Source: Clostridium algidicarnis DSM 15099 (GTDB lineage: Bacteria > Bacillota > Clostridia > Clostridiales > Clostridiaceae). From it: a stretch of 52,085 bases of DNA. The notes under the pieces were generated by a model. That model was given only the letters and a program-made list of their open reading frames with translations, was not told the origin of the DNA and did no database searches. The stretch is from NCBI RefSeq assembly GCF_002934235.1, contig NZ_PTIS01000019.1, positions 1 to 52,085 on the forward strand, in the 5' to 3' direction. This document shows, in pieces, positions 17,579-25,525 of this stretch; positions within the stretch are counted from its first letter, which is position 1; every line of letters begins with the position of its first letter. The position numbers and the translations under genes were made by a program.

Positions 17579-17866
17579 TTACTTCATAAACTTGTCTATT
17601 GCCTGATTTAGGTCGGTCAGAACTTTCTTATCGCCCGTTTCTACCGCATCAACAACACAGTTTTCAATATGGTCTTGTAGAATTATTTTCCCAATATTGT
17701 TAATTGCAGATTTTACTGCTGAAACTTGCACCAAAACCTCACTGCAATCTCTGCCCTCTTCAACCATCTTCTTTACAGCCTCCAAATGCCCAATGGCTCT
17801 TGAAAGTCTATTTACTACTGCTTTAGTACTTTTATGGCTATGACTATGGTTATGCTCCTCACCCAT
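17579..17866 (-). CDS. csoR: CsoR/FrmR-family metal- or thiol-responsive repressor
   Basis: The 95-residue all-helical protein belongs to the DUF156 family, whose members are DNA-binding tetramers released by Cu(I), Ni/Co, aldehydes or sulfide species. The CsoR ligand set is present: Cys in GRDCSEV, and His and Cys in DHIENC. The N-terminus is His-rich (EEHNHSHSHK), which may add metal binding. The gene lies 31 bases after the MATE gene in the same direction. A 25-bp perfect palindrome of the CsoR/RcnR GC-rich type lies in front of the MATE gene, so it probably controls its own operon. The inducer cannot be read from sequence. Confidence 0.85.
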   Translation of the reverse strand: MGEEHNHSHSHKSTKAVVNRLSRAIGHLEAVKKMVEEGRDCSEVLVQVSAVKSAINNIGKIILQDHIENCVVDAVETGDKKVLTDLNQAIDKFMK

Positions 17867-17897
17867 TATTTTATCTCCTTTTAAGGTTTTATTTTAA

Positions 17898-19223
17898 TTA
17901 TATACATATTTCCTGCCATTTTCCATTTAAAAATCGTATTAACAGAAGAATTGCTCTAAATGTTATATCTAATGCATATCCCATCCATACGCCCAATAAG
18001 CCCAATCCACAAACCACACCTAATATATATCCAACTCCAACTCGTCCACACCAAATACCTATTAGTGTTGCATACATAGGGAACTTTGTATCTCCAGCCC
18101 CTTGTAATGCACTAGTGAATATTTGAGTAATAGCTGCAAAAGGTTGGAATATAGCAATCAGTCTCAGAACAATAACAACCATATCTTGAACTTCTTTTGT
18201 ATCTGTAAAAATGCTAGCAAGGGTACGTGCAAATATAAAGAATATAACTCCAAAGCAAAGCATAAAAGCAGTTGCAATTATATCTGATAAGAAAACTATA
18301 CTTTTAGCCTTTTTAATATTATTTTCCCCAAGGCTTATTCCAACAAGAGTAGCAGTAGCAACACCAAATCCCATTGCAGGTATATATGTGTAACTTTCTA
18401 TATTTCCCGCTATATTATGAGCTACATAGGCTGAGATTCCAATAGAAATAATCATACTGTTATACACTAACTGTCCTATTCTCATAACTAGTTTTTCAAC
18501 ACCAGCAGGAATACCAATTTTTAATATAGAGCTGATCACATCTTTCTTAATCCTCATATTCTTAAAGTCGAGTTTAATTTCTTCACCCTTCATTAGTTTT
18601 CTTGTAAGAATTAAAACGCCTATAATTCTTGAAATAGTTGTTGCTAGTCCTAATCCAAAGATGCCTAAGCCTAATTTTATAAAAAGCATATTTAAAACAA
18701 TATTTAGTACATTAGCAATTCCTGTAGCTATCATGGGTGTCTTAGTGTCCTTTGTTGACCTTAAACAACTAGATAATATAAGTGATAAACAAAGAAATAC
18801 TGATGGAACTACCACAATCATATAATATGGTGATGTGTAGTTTATAAGGTCAGGTGACACCCCTGATACCATAAGTATTGGTTTATAAAATACAAAACTA
18901 ATTATTCCAACTAATAATCCCAGTGTAATTCCAAGTATATTGGATTGCTTTATCGCACTGTTGGCTTCTGTATAATCAACTCTTCCGAAATTTCTTGAAA
19001 CAATTGCACTTGTACCTATACTTATAGCAGTATAAAATGCGATAAAAATATTAATTATTAAGTTTGTTACGCCAATTGCTGCAATTGCATTATCATTAAT
19101 TTGACCTGCAAAATAGGTATCTACTGTTCCTAAAAGTGTTTGAAGAATATTTTCTATTATAATTGGAATTGCCAAAGCAAATATAATAGAAATATTCTCT
19201 TTATTTTTTCTTATCCAACTCAT
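17898..19223 (-). CDS. MATE-family multidrug/metabolite efflux protein
   Basis: A 441-residue membrane protein with about twelve hydrophobic segments and MATE features: the N-terminal ALAIPIIIENILQTLLGTVD segment, the FAGQINDNAIAAIG loop, and a matching second half beginning KIGIPAGVEKLVMRIGQLVY. MATE proteins export cationic drugs or metabolites using Na+ or H+. The ATG at 19221-19223 is chosen because GGGAGGG lies nine bases before it; an upstream ATG at 19238 lies inside the operator. It is the first gene of a two-gene operon with a CsoR-type repressor, an uncommon pairing since CsoR usually controls metal P-type ATPases. Confidence 0.88.
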   Translation of the reverse strand: MSWIRKNKENISIIFALAIPIIIENILQTLLGTVDTYFAGQINDNAIAAIGVTNLIINIFIAFYTAISIGTSAIVSRNFGRVDYTEANSAIKQSNILGITLGLLVGIISFVFYKPILMVSGVSPDLINYTSPYYMIVVVPSVFLCLSLILSSCLRSTKDTKTPMIATGIANVLNIVLNMLFIKLGLGIFGLGLATTISRIIGVLILTRKLMKGEEIKLDFKNMRIKKDVISSILKIGIPAGVEKLVMRIGQLVYNSMIISIGISAYVAHNIAGNIESYTYIPAMGFGVATATLVGISLGENNIKKAKSIVFLSDIIATAFMLCFGVIFFIFARTLASIFTDTKEVQDMVVIVLRLIAIFQPFAAITQIFTSALQGAGDTKFPMYATLIGIWCGRVGVGYILGVVCGLGLLGVWMGYALDITFRAILLLIRFLNGKWQEICI

Positions 19224-19235
19224 GTTATTCCCTCC

Positions 19236-19260
19236 CATTATCCCCCCACTGGGGATAATG
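19236..19260. promoter_or_regulatory. Candidate CsoR-family operator in front of the MATE-csoR operon
   Basis: CATTATCCCC and GGGGATAATG form perfect 10-bp arms around CCACT. GC-rich G/C tracts flanked by AT-rich arms are the hallmark of CsoR/RcnR/FrmR operators, and this stands out in very AT-rich surroundings. It lies directly upstream of the MATE ribosome site and may overlap the -10 element, so bound repressor would block transcription. Confidence 0.7.
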
Positions 19261-19272
19261 TAAGAGTAACAC

Positions 19273-19336
19273 TAAAAAAAATACATTTCAAGATATTTGG
19301 AAAATATATCTATACTCCAGATATCTTGAAATGTAT
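19273..19336 (-). terminator. Strong hairpin with T-run upstream of the MATE operon (minus strand)
   Basis: ATACATTTCAAGATATTTGG (19281-19300) pairs with 19317-19336 at 19 of 20 positions around a 16-nt loop. On the minus strand it is followed by eight T residues, so it should terminate leftward transcription. No minus-strand gene is intact directly upstream, so it is either the relic terminator of a lost gene or a barrier that isolates the MATE operon. Confidence 0.7.
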
Positions 19337-19446
19337 CTAATTTGCAAGATAATACAATTACGCAACAACTTTAAGTAAATTGTACTACTATGTACTATTT
19401 ATTATCGTGGGCGAATTATACAATATTTATCCATTTAATTCCTTAG

Positions 19447-19572
19447 CGTGGGTTTTGTCGGAAATGTTGGCGTGGATATCATGGATATTTTTCTGATTTA
19501 TATGGTTACTATTGGGAAGTTGCTTGGGGCCCAAACTTTGAATATGATGATAAAGGCATGCTTGTTTTTTAG
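19447..19572 (+). pseudogene. C-terminal fragment of a VOC/glyoxalase-family protein
   Basis: The frame ending at TAG 19570-19572 reads GYHGYFSDLYGYYWEVAWGP followed by NFEYDDKGMLVF. This is the typical C-terminal strand of vicinal-oxygen-chelate proteins, with the metal-ligand Glu in WEVAW. The N-terminal three quarters are missing and no start or ribosome site is present. It is a leftover of a deleted gene. Confidence 0.7.
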
Positions 19573-19619
19573 TAAGTAAAGTTCAATATATACATAAGAA
19601 TAAAATGGAAAGTCTAAAA

Positions 19620-19660
19620 GTCTTAATTACTATAGTTGTAGTGATTAAGACTTTATTTTT
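19620..19660. terminator. Intrinsic terminator between convergent remnants
   Basis: GTCTTAATTAC pairs with GTAGTGATTAAGAC (one mismatch) and is followed by TTTATTTTT on the plus strand. It has A-rich sequence on the other side, so it can serve both the glyoxalase remnant and the minus-strand gene at 19674. Confidence 0.75.
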
Positions 19661-19673
19661 AAACGTAAATGTT

Positions 19674-20123
19674 TTATTCCATCCAGTTTATTTTCTTTGC
19701 TTGTTTGTGAATTAGATTATTGTATAGAAATGTAGATGCCACCAAGGTAACACTAAACACTGAATGTATTATATAATTTGGTATAGTGAATAAAACAATT
19801 CCCCATATAAACCAGTAAATTGATGCTTGTTTTAGTATTGAAAGAATTAATTCTATAGGTGAAATTTTTCCATAGCTATCTACAATAGAGTCACACCAAG
19901 ATTTTTCATCAGCACCGATTATATCGGATAAAGTTTTTCCGCGTTTTTCAGCCTCTATGGCCATTCCAATCAAATCTTTTCTTATAATTTCTCTATCAAA
20001 GGTTCCAATTTTAGATATTTGTACATAGTTTAAAATACGAGATAAAAATTCTTGATTTATATCAATTAGTTCTTTGGTATTAGTTTGATTTTGCTTCCTT
20101 AATAAATTTAACTCATTTAACAT
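19674..20123 (-). CDS. Membrane protein of the type coupled to PadR regulators
   Basis: The 149-residue protein has a helical, charged N-terminal half with the segment IRKDLIGMAIEAEKRGKTL and then DIIGADEKSWCDSIVDS. This recurs in small proteins encoded beside PadR regulators and is similar in style to DUF1048. The C-terminal half has two membrane segments (about 98-118 and 118-136). Its ATG overlaps the end of the preceding padR frame by a few bases, the usual operon arrangement. Since padR has lost its N-terminus, the operon's promoter may also be lost. Function unknown. Confidence 0.65.
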   Translation of the reverse strand: MLNELNLLRKQNQTNTKELIDINQEFLSRILNYVQISKIGTFDREIIRKDLIGMAIEAEKRGKTLSDIIGADEKSWCDSIVDSYGKISPIELILSILKQASIYWFIWGIVLFTIPNYIIHSVFSVTLVASTFLYNNLIHKQAKKINWME

Positions 20124-20328
20124 TATTGATACCCCCCATAGATAATATGGTATTTACAGATTGAGAAACTTCATTCCAATTTTTATAGAACTCTTTTAGA
20201 GTTAAAATTCCTTCTTTTGTTAGAGAATAATATTTTCTAGAAGGACCGAGAGGTGAGGGACGAAACTCTGAATTAATGAGATTCTTTTTTTCAAGTCTTA
20301 AAAGCAGAGGATAAATGGTAGATGAAAT
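20113..20328 (-). pseudogene. PadR-family regulator lacking its N-terminal end
   Basis: The minus strand reads ISSTIYPLLLRLEKKNLINS, then GPSRKYYSLTKEGILTLKEF, ending GGINNVK and a TGA at 20113-20115. This is the second half of the PadR winged helix and its C-terminal helix. The first about 35 residues, including the first HTH helices and the start codon, are missing; the frame breaks up into non-coding DNA at about 20330, just before the terminator of the cupin gene. This is probably the right edge of the accessory block. Confidence 0.75.
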
Positions 20329-20364
20329 GTAAATATATACAAAGAATAATATAACAGATATTTA

Positions 20365-20404
20365 CGAAAAAAGGGATTAGGGGAAGTTTAACTTTCCCTA
20401 ATCC
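20365..20404 (-). terminator. Intrinsic terminator of the cupin gene
   Basis: On the minus strand, GGATTAGGGAAAG pairs with CTTCCCCTAATCC around a short loop and is followed by CTTTTTT. It lies about 35 bases past the stop codon of the cupin gene. Confidence 0.85.
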
Positions 20405-20438
20405 TTATATATGAAATTATATATTAAAGGTTATTAAC

Positions 20439-20780
20439 TTATATTTCTTTTGAATATACAGGTGATGGATTTGGGGCGAGCACTACAAAGCAAGACATAT
20501 CTTCATTACCAGTATTTTTTAAGCTAAATATTTCAGTACCCTTACAGTGAATTACATCACCTTTAGAGATTTCATGGCTAGTTCCGTCTACTGTCATATC
20601 TCCCTTACCTACAAGTACGTGAATAATAAGGTCACTTTGTTCATGATTGTGAGGTGGAACCCCTTGGCCTGGCTTAAAGTTTAAAACAAAGTTAAGAACT
20701 CTATTCTCATTGAAAATAATCTTTTTTGTAAGATTATCATCGGAATAAACCATTTTATCTGCTATTTTTTCTATTTTCAT
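20439..20780 (-). CDS. Cupin-domain protein
   Basis: A 113-residue single-domain cupin. The two conserved cupin motifs are present: GQGVPPHNHEQSD with the metal-binding His residues, and GDVIHCKGTE in the second motif. Small cupins of this type bind a metal and may be sensors, isomerases or dioxygenases; the substrate cannot be predicted. Start at ATG 20778-20780 with an AAAAGGGG ribosome site. It stands alone between two terminators. An Fnr-type palindrome and a motif shared with the promoter of the Crp/Fnr gene at 38578 lie upstream, suggesting redox or anaerobic control. Confidence 0.82.
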   Translation of the reverse strand: MKIEKIADKMVYSDDNLTKKIIFNENRVLNFVLNFKPGQGVPPHNHEQSDLIIHVLVGKGDMTVDGTSHEISKGDVIHCKGTEIFSLKNTGNEDMSCFVVLAPNPSPVYSKEI

Positions 20781-20810
20781 ATTAAAACACCCCTTTTAAT
20801 ATCTCGTGTA

Positions 20811-20829
20811 ATATGTCACACGGATTGTA
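20811..20829. promoter_or_regulatory. Motif shared with the 38520-38538 regulatory site
   Basis: ATATGTCACACGGATTGTA at 20811-20829 matches ATATGTCACAAGGAGTGTA at 38520-38538 at 17 of 19 positions. In the second place it overlaps the TGACATATGTCA palindrome next to a Crp/Fnr-family gene. Here it lies about 30 bases before the cupin start codon, in the leader of the likely promoter. Confidence 0.5.
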
Positions 20830-20838
20830 TTTGATTAT

Positions 20839-20880
20839 AGTATAAAACATTAATCTTTAATATAATGTGATTTAAATCAA
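20839..20880 (-). promoter_or_regulatory. Candidate Fnr/Crp-type activated promoter of the cupin gene
   Basis: On the minus strand TTGATTTAAATCAC (20867-20880) is a near-perfect TTGAT-N4-ATCAA box. A -10 element TATACT lies at 20839-20844, which places the box centre at -41.5, the position used by class II Crp/Fnr activators. An alternative -10 (TATAAT) lies five bases further on, which would shift the box to about -46. Confidence 0.45.
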
Positions 20881-20924
20881 AATAAATTCATTATTATAAA
20901 TAAATATATTTTTAATATAAATGC

Positions 20925-20973
20925 AAAAGGATTTAAGTTCATCTCATTTGGAGTATTGAACTTAAATCCTTTT
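20925..20973. terminator. Bidirectional intrinsic terminator after the 3D-domain gene
   Basis: AAAAGGATTTAAGTTCA pairs perfectly over 17 bases with TGAACTTAAATCCTTTT around a 15-nt loop, with T-rich tails on both sides. It ends the minus-strand 3D-domain gene. Confidence 0.88.
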
Positions 20974-20981
20974 AATTTAGC

Positions 20982-22169
20982 TTACCATTCATTGGGATAA
21001 GCAATAAGGCTAACTGTAACATTCCTTCGGCCAAAGGCAGAGCATTCTGATTTTGAATTCATATATAGATCTATTTTAAGATTCTTTATGGCAGAACCAG
21101 TATCTGCAGCGATGGCATATCCATAGCCTTCTATGTATAGCTTTGACCCTAAAGGAATAACAGAAGGATCTACTGCAACGGTACTAAGTCCAGAAGCATT
21201 TCTTATAGGTTTTAATCCTGAAGCTGTTAAAAGACCATCAAAGTAAGCTGTTGCCTCCATAGTATAAGTCTTTTTAGCAGGGCTAGATCCCCGGTCAATA
21301 CTTCCAATATTAGTATTACTTACCTTATTAGAAGCGGTTTCCTTCATTGATCTTAGGGAGCTTGTACCATCATTTATGGCATCTTGAGCCTTGTTTTTTA
21401 CAGAGGATGTATTTAGTTGTGGAAATAGTGACCTTAACGTAGATATTGCATCTTTAATTTCACTTTCAGAAGAACTAGAAGATTTAATTACGGAAACTGA
21501 ATGTGATATTAAAGAGTTTTCATTTTCTTCTATAATAGATGCAGCTTTTTTCTTTTCAGCGCTTAGTTTATCTAAAGCGATCTGTTGAGATTCCTTTTTA
21601 GTGTTTATATCTTTAAGAGACTCTTGTGTAGAAGACTCTAAAGTTTTAAGCTCATCTTTTTTATTATTCAAATTATTTACATCTAAATCAAGTGCTGCCT
21701 TTTCTTTCTCTATATCACTTATTAACTTTTTATCTAGAGATATTACTTTAATCACAGCTTGGGCATTGGATATCGCATCAGAAAAGTTGTCTGATGATAA
21801 TATTACAAATAAAGGATTAGAAGATAAGTTACTTTTATACATAACACTAAGCCTTTTTCCTAAGACCTCTTGTTTTTCTTCTAAGACTTTTTTGCTTTTT
21901 GTAATTTCAACTTCTGTATTTTTGATCTTATCCTCAGTTTTACTAATTTCAGATTTGTTTTCTAAAAGCTTAATATTTAACTGACTTATTTCTGAGTTGA
22001 GGCTAGATATCTCGCTATTTAAATCAATAATCTGGTTATCTAATTGTTGAATTTGAATGGTACCTTTTTCAATACTTTCTTCCGGAGTAGCACTCGCAAC
22101 ATGTGTTGTAATAACACTATTACACACTATTAATATAGAAGTAAGCGATATTAATACTTTTTTATTCAA
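20982..22169 (-). CDS. Secreted coiled-coil protein with C-terminal 3D domain
   Basis: The 395-residue protein starts with a signal peptide ending near THVASA (about residue 28). Next comes a long coiled coil (about 30-240) of the PcsB/YibP type and a Ser-rich linker. The 3D domain (about 300-395) has its three Asp landmarks in VAVDPSVIPLGS, AADTGSAIK and KIDLYM. 3D domains occur in peptidoglycan lytic enzymes such as MltA-type transglycosylases and in Rpf-like proteins, so a cell-wall remodelling role is likely. AGGAGG precedes the ATG. The gene is divergent from alr across 256 bases. Confidence 0.85.
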   Translation of the reverse strand: MNKKVLISLTSILIVCNSVITTHVASATPEESIEKGTIQIQQLDNQIIDLNSEISSLNSEISQLNIKLLENKSEISKTEDKIKNTEVEITKSKKVLEEKQEVLGKRLSVMYKSNLSSNPLFVILSSDNFSDAISNAQAVIKVISLDKKLISDIEKEKAALDLDVNNLNNKKDELKTLESSTQESLKDINTKKESQQIALDKLSAEKKKAASIIEENENSLISHSVSVIKSSSSSESEIKDAISTLRSLFPQLNTSSVKNKAQDAINDGTSSLRSMKETASNKVSNTNIGSIDRGSSPAKKTYTMEATAYFDGLLTASGLKPIRNASGLSTVAVDPSVIPLGSKLYIEGYGYAIAADTGSAIKNLKIDLYMNSKSECSAFGRRNVTVSLIAYPNEW

Positions 22170-22425
22170 AGTTTTGTCCTCCTTGTATATTGTGTATTGT
22201 TTTAATTAATAGCTTTTTAGCTAATTAATTAAACTGATCAAAACTTATTACATAAGTATACATGAAGATTTAGTTATATTCCAATGAAATATTTATAAAC
22301 AATAGATGTTAAAGGTATTTGAACCACTAGAATATGAATTTAACTCTAGGGTGGCTCTTTCATTTATAGCAAGTTTCTTTGTATAATAGTATAATTAAAT
22401 AAGATACTAAATTAGAGGTGTAAAT

Positions 22426-23580
22426 ATGGATTCAAATATTCGGTCAGTTTGGGCTGAAATAAACTTAGATGCAATTGGGCATAATATGAGGCAAGTTAAA
22501 GGACTATTAAAAGATAAAAGTATAATCGCAGTAGTAAAAGCAGATGCTTATGGACATGGTGCTACCTATGTGGCCCCTACATTGTTAGAAAATGGAGCAA
22601 CACACTTAGCGGTGGCAAGTATAAGAGAAGCTATGGAACTTAAAGATGCAGGAATTAAAGCACCTATAATAATTTTAGGATATATGCCTATAACATTTGC
22701 AACAAAGGTTATAGAAAATAATATAGAACAGACAGTATATGGATTAGATTATGCAAAGGAATTATCGAGTACTGCCATAAGTATGGGGAAAAAAGCTAAG
22801 ATACACATAGCTATTGATACGGGAATGGGTAGGTTTGGATTCTTGCCTAATGAAGATAGCCTTAAAGAAGTTTTAGAGATATTCTCATTAGAGGGAATTA
22901 TAGTAGAGGGTATATTTACTCACTTTTCAACTTCAGATGAGGAAGATAAAGAGTATACTTATAATCAATTTAGAAAGTTACAAGAGTTTTGTGATAAACT
23001 TTCAAGTAAGGGTGTAAATATACCTTTAAAACATGCAGCTAATAGTGGAGCTATAATGGATTTACCTGAAACTTACTTAGATGCTGTTAGAACAGGTATA
23101 TTATTATATGGATATTATCCATCCTCCTATGTAAATAAAGAAAGGATATCTTTAAAACCAGCTCTTACATTAAAGACTCAGGTTGCTTATGTTAAAGAGA
23201 TGGAGGAAGATATGTATATAAGCTATGGTATGACCTTTAAAACTGAAAGGAAGAGTATAATAGCAACTTTACCTATAGGATATTCAGATGGTTATTCAAG
23301 GCTTTTAAGTGGTAAGGCTAAAGTTATAATAAATGGAAAGTTAGCACCTGTAGTAGGAAGGATATGCATGAATCAGTGTATGATAGATGTAACTGATGTA
23401 GGTAATGTAAACATTGGAGATGAAGTAATACTAATTGGTGAGCAGGGAAATTTAAATATAGATGCAAATTATATAGCAGAAATCATGGGAACAATTAATT
23501 ATGAGGTAATTTGCATGATTAAAGAAAGCATATCCAGGGTATTTATTAAAGATGGAGAAGTTATAAATGTCAGAGACTAG
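22426..23580 (+). CDS. alr: Alanine racemase
   Basis: This PLP enzyme makes D-alanine for peptidoglycan. The 384-residue protein has the usual length, with the PLP lysine K38 in [11 protein letters not shown] and the second catalytic base Y266 in SYGMTFK. The PLP-phosphate segment [11 protein letters not shown] and the C-terminal [13 protein letters not shown] are also present. Start at ATG with a GAGGTG ribosome site. It is followed after 18 bases by a MocR-type regulator, so the two are probably co-transcribed. TATAAT elements around 22391-22404 may form its promoter. Confidence 0.95.
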   Translation: MDSNIRSVWAEINLDAIGHNMRQVKGLLKDKSIIAVVKADAYGHGATYVAPTLLENGATHLAVASIREAMELKDAGIKAPIIILGYMPITFATKVIENNIEQTVYGLDYAKELSSTAISMGKKAKIHIAIDTGMGRFGFLPNEDSLKEVLEIFSLEGIIVEGIFTHFSTSDEEDKEYTYNQFRKLQEFCDKLSSKGVNIPLKHAANSGAIMDLPETYLDAVRTGILLYGYYPSSYVNKERISLKPALTLKTQVAYVKEMEEDMYISYGMTFKTERKSIIATLPIGYSDGYSRLLSGKAKVIINGKLAPVVGRICMNQCMIDVTDVGNVNIGDEVILIGEQGNLNIDANYIAEIMGTINYEVICMIKESISRVFIKDGEVINVRD

Positions 23581-23598
23581 ATAGTAGGAGGTGATTTC

Positions 23599-25041
23599 TT
23601 GATCTTTTCATCCTTTGAGATTAGTGCTGAAGAAAAGATAAATGTACAGATAGAAAATCATATAAAAGAAGCTATAGAAAAAGGGATCTTACAAAAAGGC
23701 GATAAGCTACCTTCAACTAGAGAAATAAGTAAAGTACTAAATGTAAGCAGAAATTCTGTGATTATAGCTTATGAGAACTTAGAGAACCTAGGAATTATAA
23801 AGAGTTTAAGGGGTAAGGGTACATTTGTAGCAACTGAAGCTAATACTATAGATGGGGACCTTACCATTAGCTGGAGCCATATGGTTAATGATTATGGTAA
23901 TAGTTGTAGAGATTTAGATATAATAAAGACAGAGTTACCTTGGAAAAAAGGTATGATTTCATTTAAAAGCATCGCTCCTGATGAAAGTTTGTTTGATATA
24001 GAAGAATTTAAAAGATCCTTCTTAAATGTGTTTTCTACAGAGGGTGATAAATTATTAAATTACGGCTATGCTAAGGGATACAAACCTTTAATAGAGTATA
24101 TCAAAATGTATATGGCAAATAAGGGCATAAATGTAGATCAAAAAGATGTACTAATAACTAATGGATTTACAGAGGGCTTTGATATATTATTAAGTACATT
24201 AACTAAAAGAGGAGATATTATAGCCTGTGAAGAACCAACTCACAATACGGCTATAAAGATAATGAGGTCACATGGACTAAATATAGCATCTGTTCCTATG
24301 AACTTTGATGGGATAGATATAGATTTATTAGAAAAGACACTTAAAGAGAAGTCTCCAAAATTATTATATCTAATACCTTCTTATCACAATCCAACGGGTA
24401 TTGTAATGAGAGGTGAGAAGAGGCAAAAGGTATATAAGCTTTGTGAAAGATATAAAGTACCTATATTAGAAGATGGGTTTAATGAGGAACTTTTATATTC
24501 TAGTTCCCATGTAGCTCCTATAGCATCTTTATGTGTAAAAGGAAATGGAGTAATATATGTAGGTAGCTTTTCCAAAGTTTTATTTCCGGGACTTAGGATA
24601 GGATGGATTTTGGCTGATAAGAATCTTGTAGATACTTTAGAAAGTGTTAAGAGAGCAAGGACTATTCATTCTTCTTTTTTAGATCAAGCAATACTTTATA
24701 ATTATATGGAAAGCGGCGCTTTTACAAGATATATGAAAAAGATAAGAAAGCATTATAAAGATAAGTATAATTTCACACTAAAGCAGGTAAAAAGGTATAT
24801 ACCCTATGAGTATATATGGGGTGAAGGTGGACTTCATATTTTTATAAAGCTAAAAGGAGTAAGTGGAAGGAAGGTCTTAAAAGATTGTTATGATAAAGGT
24901 GTTGTGTTTATGCCAGGGGATATATTCTATAATGAGGATAATGGGTCAGAAACCATAAGAATAGGATTTTCAAGAGTAACTAAAGAAGATATAGAAAAGG
25001 GCATAAAGATAATAGGAGATGTAGTTAAAGAATTAAGTTAG
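23599..25041 (+). CDS. MocR/PdxR-type GntR-aminotransferase regulator
   Basis: The 480-residue protein is a fusion of a GntR winged helix (about residues 10-75, KLPSTREISKVLNVSRNSVI) and a class I aminotransferase-like domain (about 110-475) with the PLP lysine in GSFSKVLFPGLRIGW. Such proteins are usually transcription factors that sense PLP or an amino-compound; PdxR controls vitamin B6 synthesis. The TTG at 23599 is taken as start because a perfect AGGAGGTGA lies at 23586-23594. It follows alr, a PLP enzyme, in one operon, which fits control by PLP or D-amino acids, but no pdx genes are near. Confidence 0.88.
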   Translation: MIFSSFEISAEEKINVQIENHIKEAIEKGILQKGDKLPSTREISKVLNVSRNSVIIAYENLENLGIIKSLRGKGTFVATEANTIDGDLTISWSHMVNDYGNSCRDLDIIKTELPWKKGMISFKSIAPDESLFDIEEFKRSFLNVFSTEGDKLLNYGYAKGYKPLIEYIKMYMANKGINVDQKDVLITNGFTEGFDILLSTLTKRGDIIACEEPTHNTAIKIMRSHGLNIASVPMNFDGIDIDLLEKTLKEKSPKLLYLIPSYHNPTGIVMRGEKRQKVYKLCERYKVPILEDGFNEELLYSSSHVAPIASLCVKGNGVIYVGSFSKVLFPGLRIGWILADKNLVDTLESVKRARTIHSSFLDQAILYNYMESGAFTRYMKKIRKHYKDKYNFTLKQVKRYIPYEYIWGEGGLHIFIKLKGVSGRKVLKDCYDKGVVFMPGDIFYNEDNGSETIRIGFSRVTKEDIEKGIKIIGDVVKELS

Positions 25042-25139
25042 TAGTTAATGAACTAATGAATTAAGTTATAAGATATAAAAATTATACATCACCTCCCTTA
25101 AATATTTATAGAAAAGTAATAAAAAAATTTTTTATTATT

Positions 25140-25343
25140 TTAAGTATTAGACTTTTTTGTAATTAGCCAAATAAAAAACACACACATAGGACCAGCTAAA
25201 AAAATGCTTAAAACTAAACCAGAGAGTATACATGCAAATAACCCGCAAATGCCAAGAGTCATTTGCTTTTTTATTGTTCCAAGTATAATTGGCCCTAAAC
25301 CACAAATGGCACCTACTATAAGGGAATTTATAGTACTAATCAT
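25140..25343 (-). CDS. Small two-helix membrane protein
   Basis: A 67-residue hydrophobic protein with two predicted membrane helices (about residues 5-24 and 28-60) separated by a short KKQ loop, and a basic KKSNT tail. An AGGAGGTG ribosome site precedes the ATG on the minus strand, which supports a real gene despite the small size. It has no family that I can name. It is transcribed toward the MocR gene and is divergent from the DUF1846 gene. Confidence 0.65.
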   Translation of the reverse strand: MISTINSLIVGAICGLGPIILGTIKKQMTLGICGLFACILSGLVLSIFLAGPMCVFFIWLITKKSNT

Positions 25344-25525
25344 ATAACACCTCCTTGTATAGTTAAATTACTAAGGGTTTAAAATGAGTATATTATTTAC
25401 CTAAAAAAATTCACTTTTAAAGAATTTTATGTGATAATATAAAAATGTGTATTATTAAATTTATTCAATTTATTAAATATAAATAACAAAAAGAAAAATT
25501 ATTATAATTAAGTGAGGCGTAGAAA

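Noticed and set aside
22330-22390. T-box-like AGGGTGG upstream of alr
   Set aside because: Only seven bases match. No specifier stem or antiterminator is visible, and the whole divergent region is just 256 bases.
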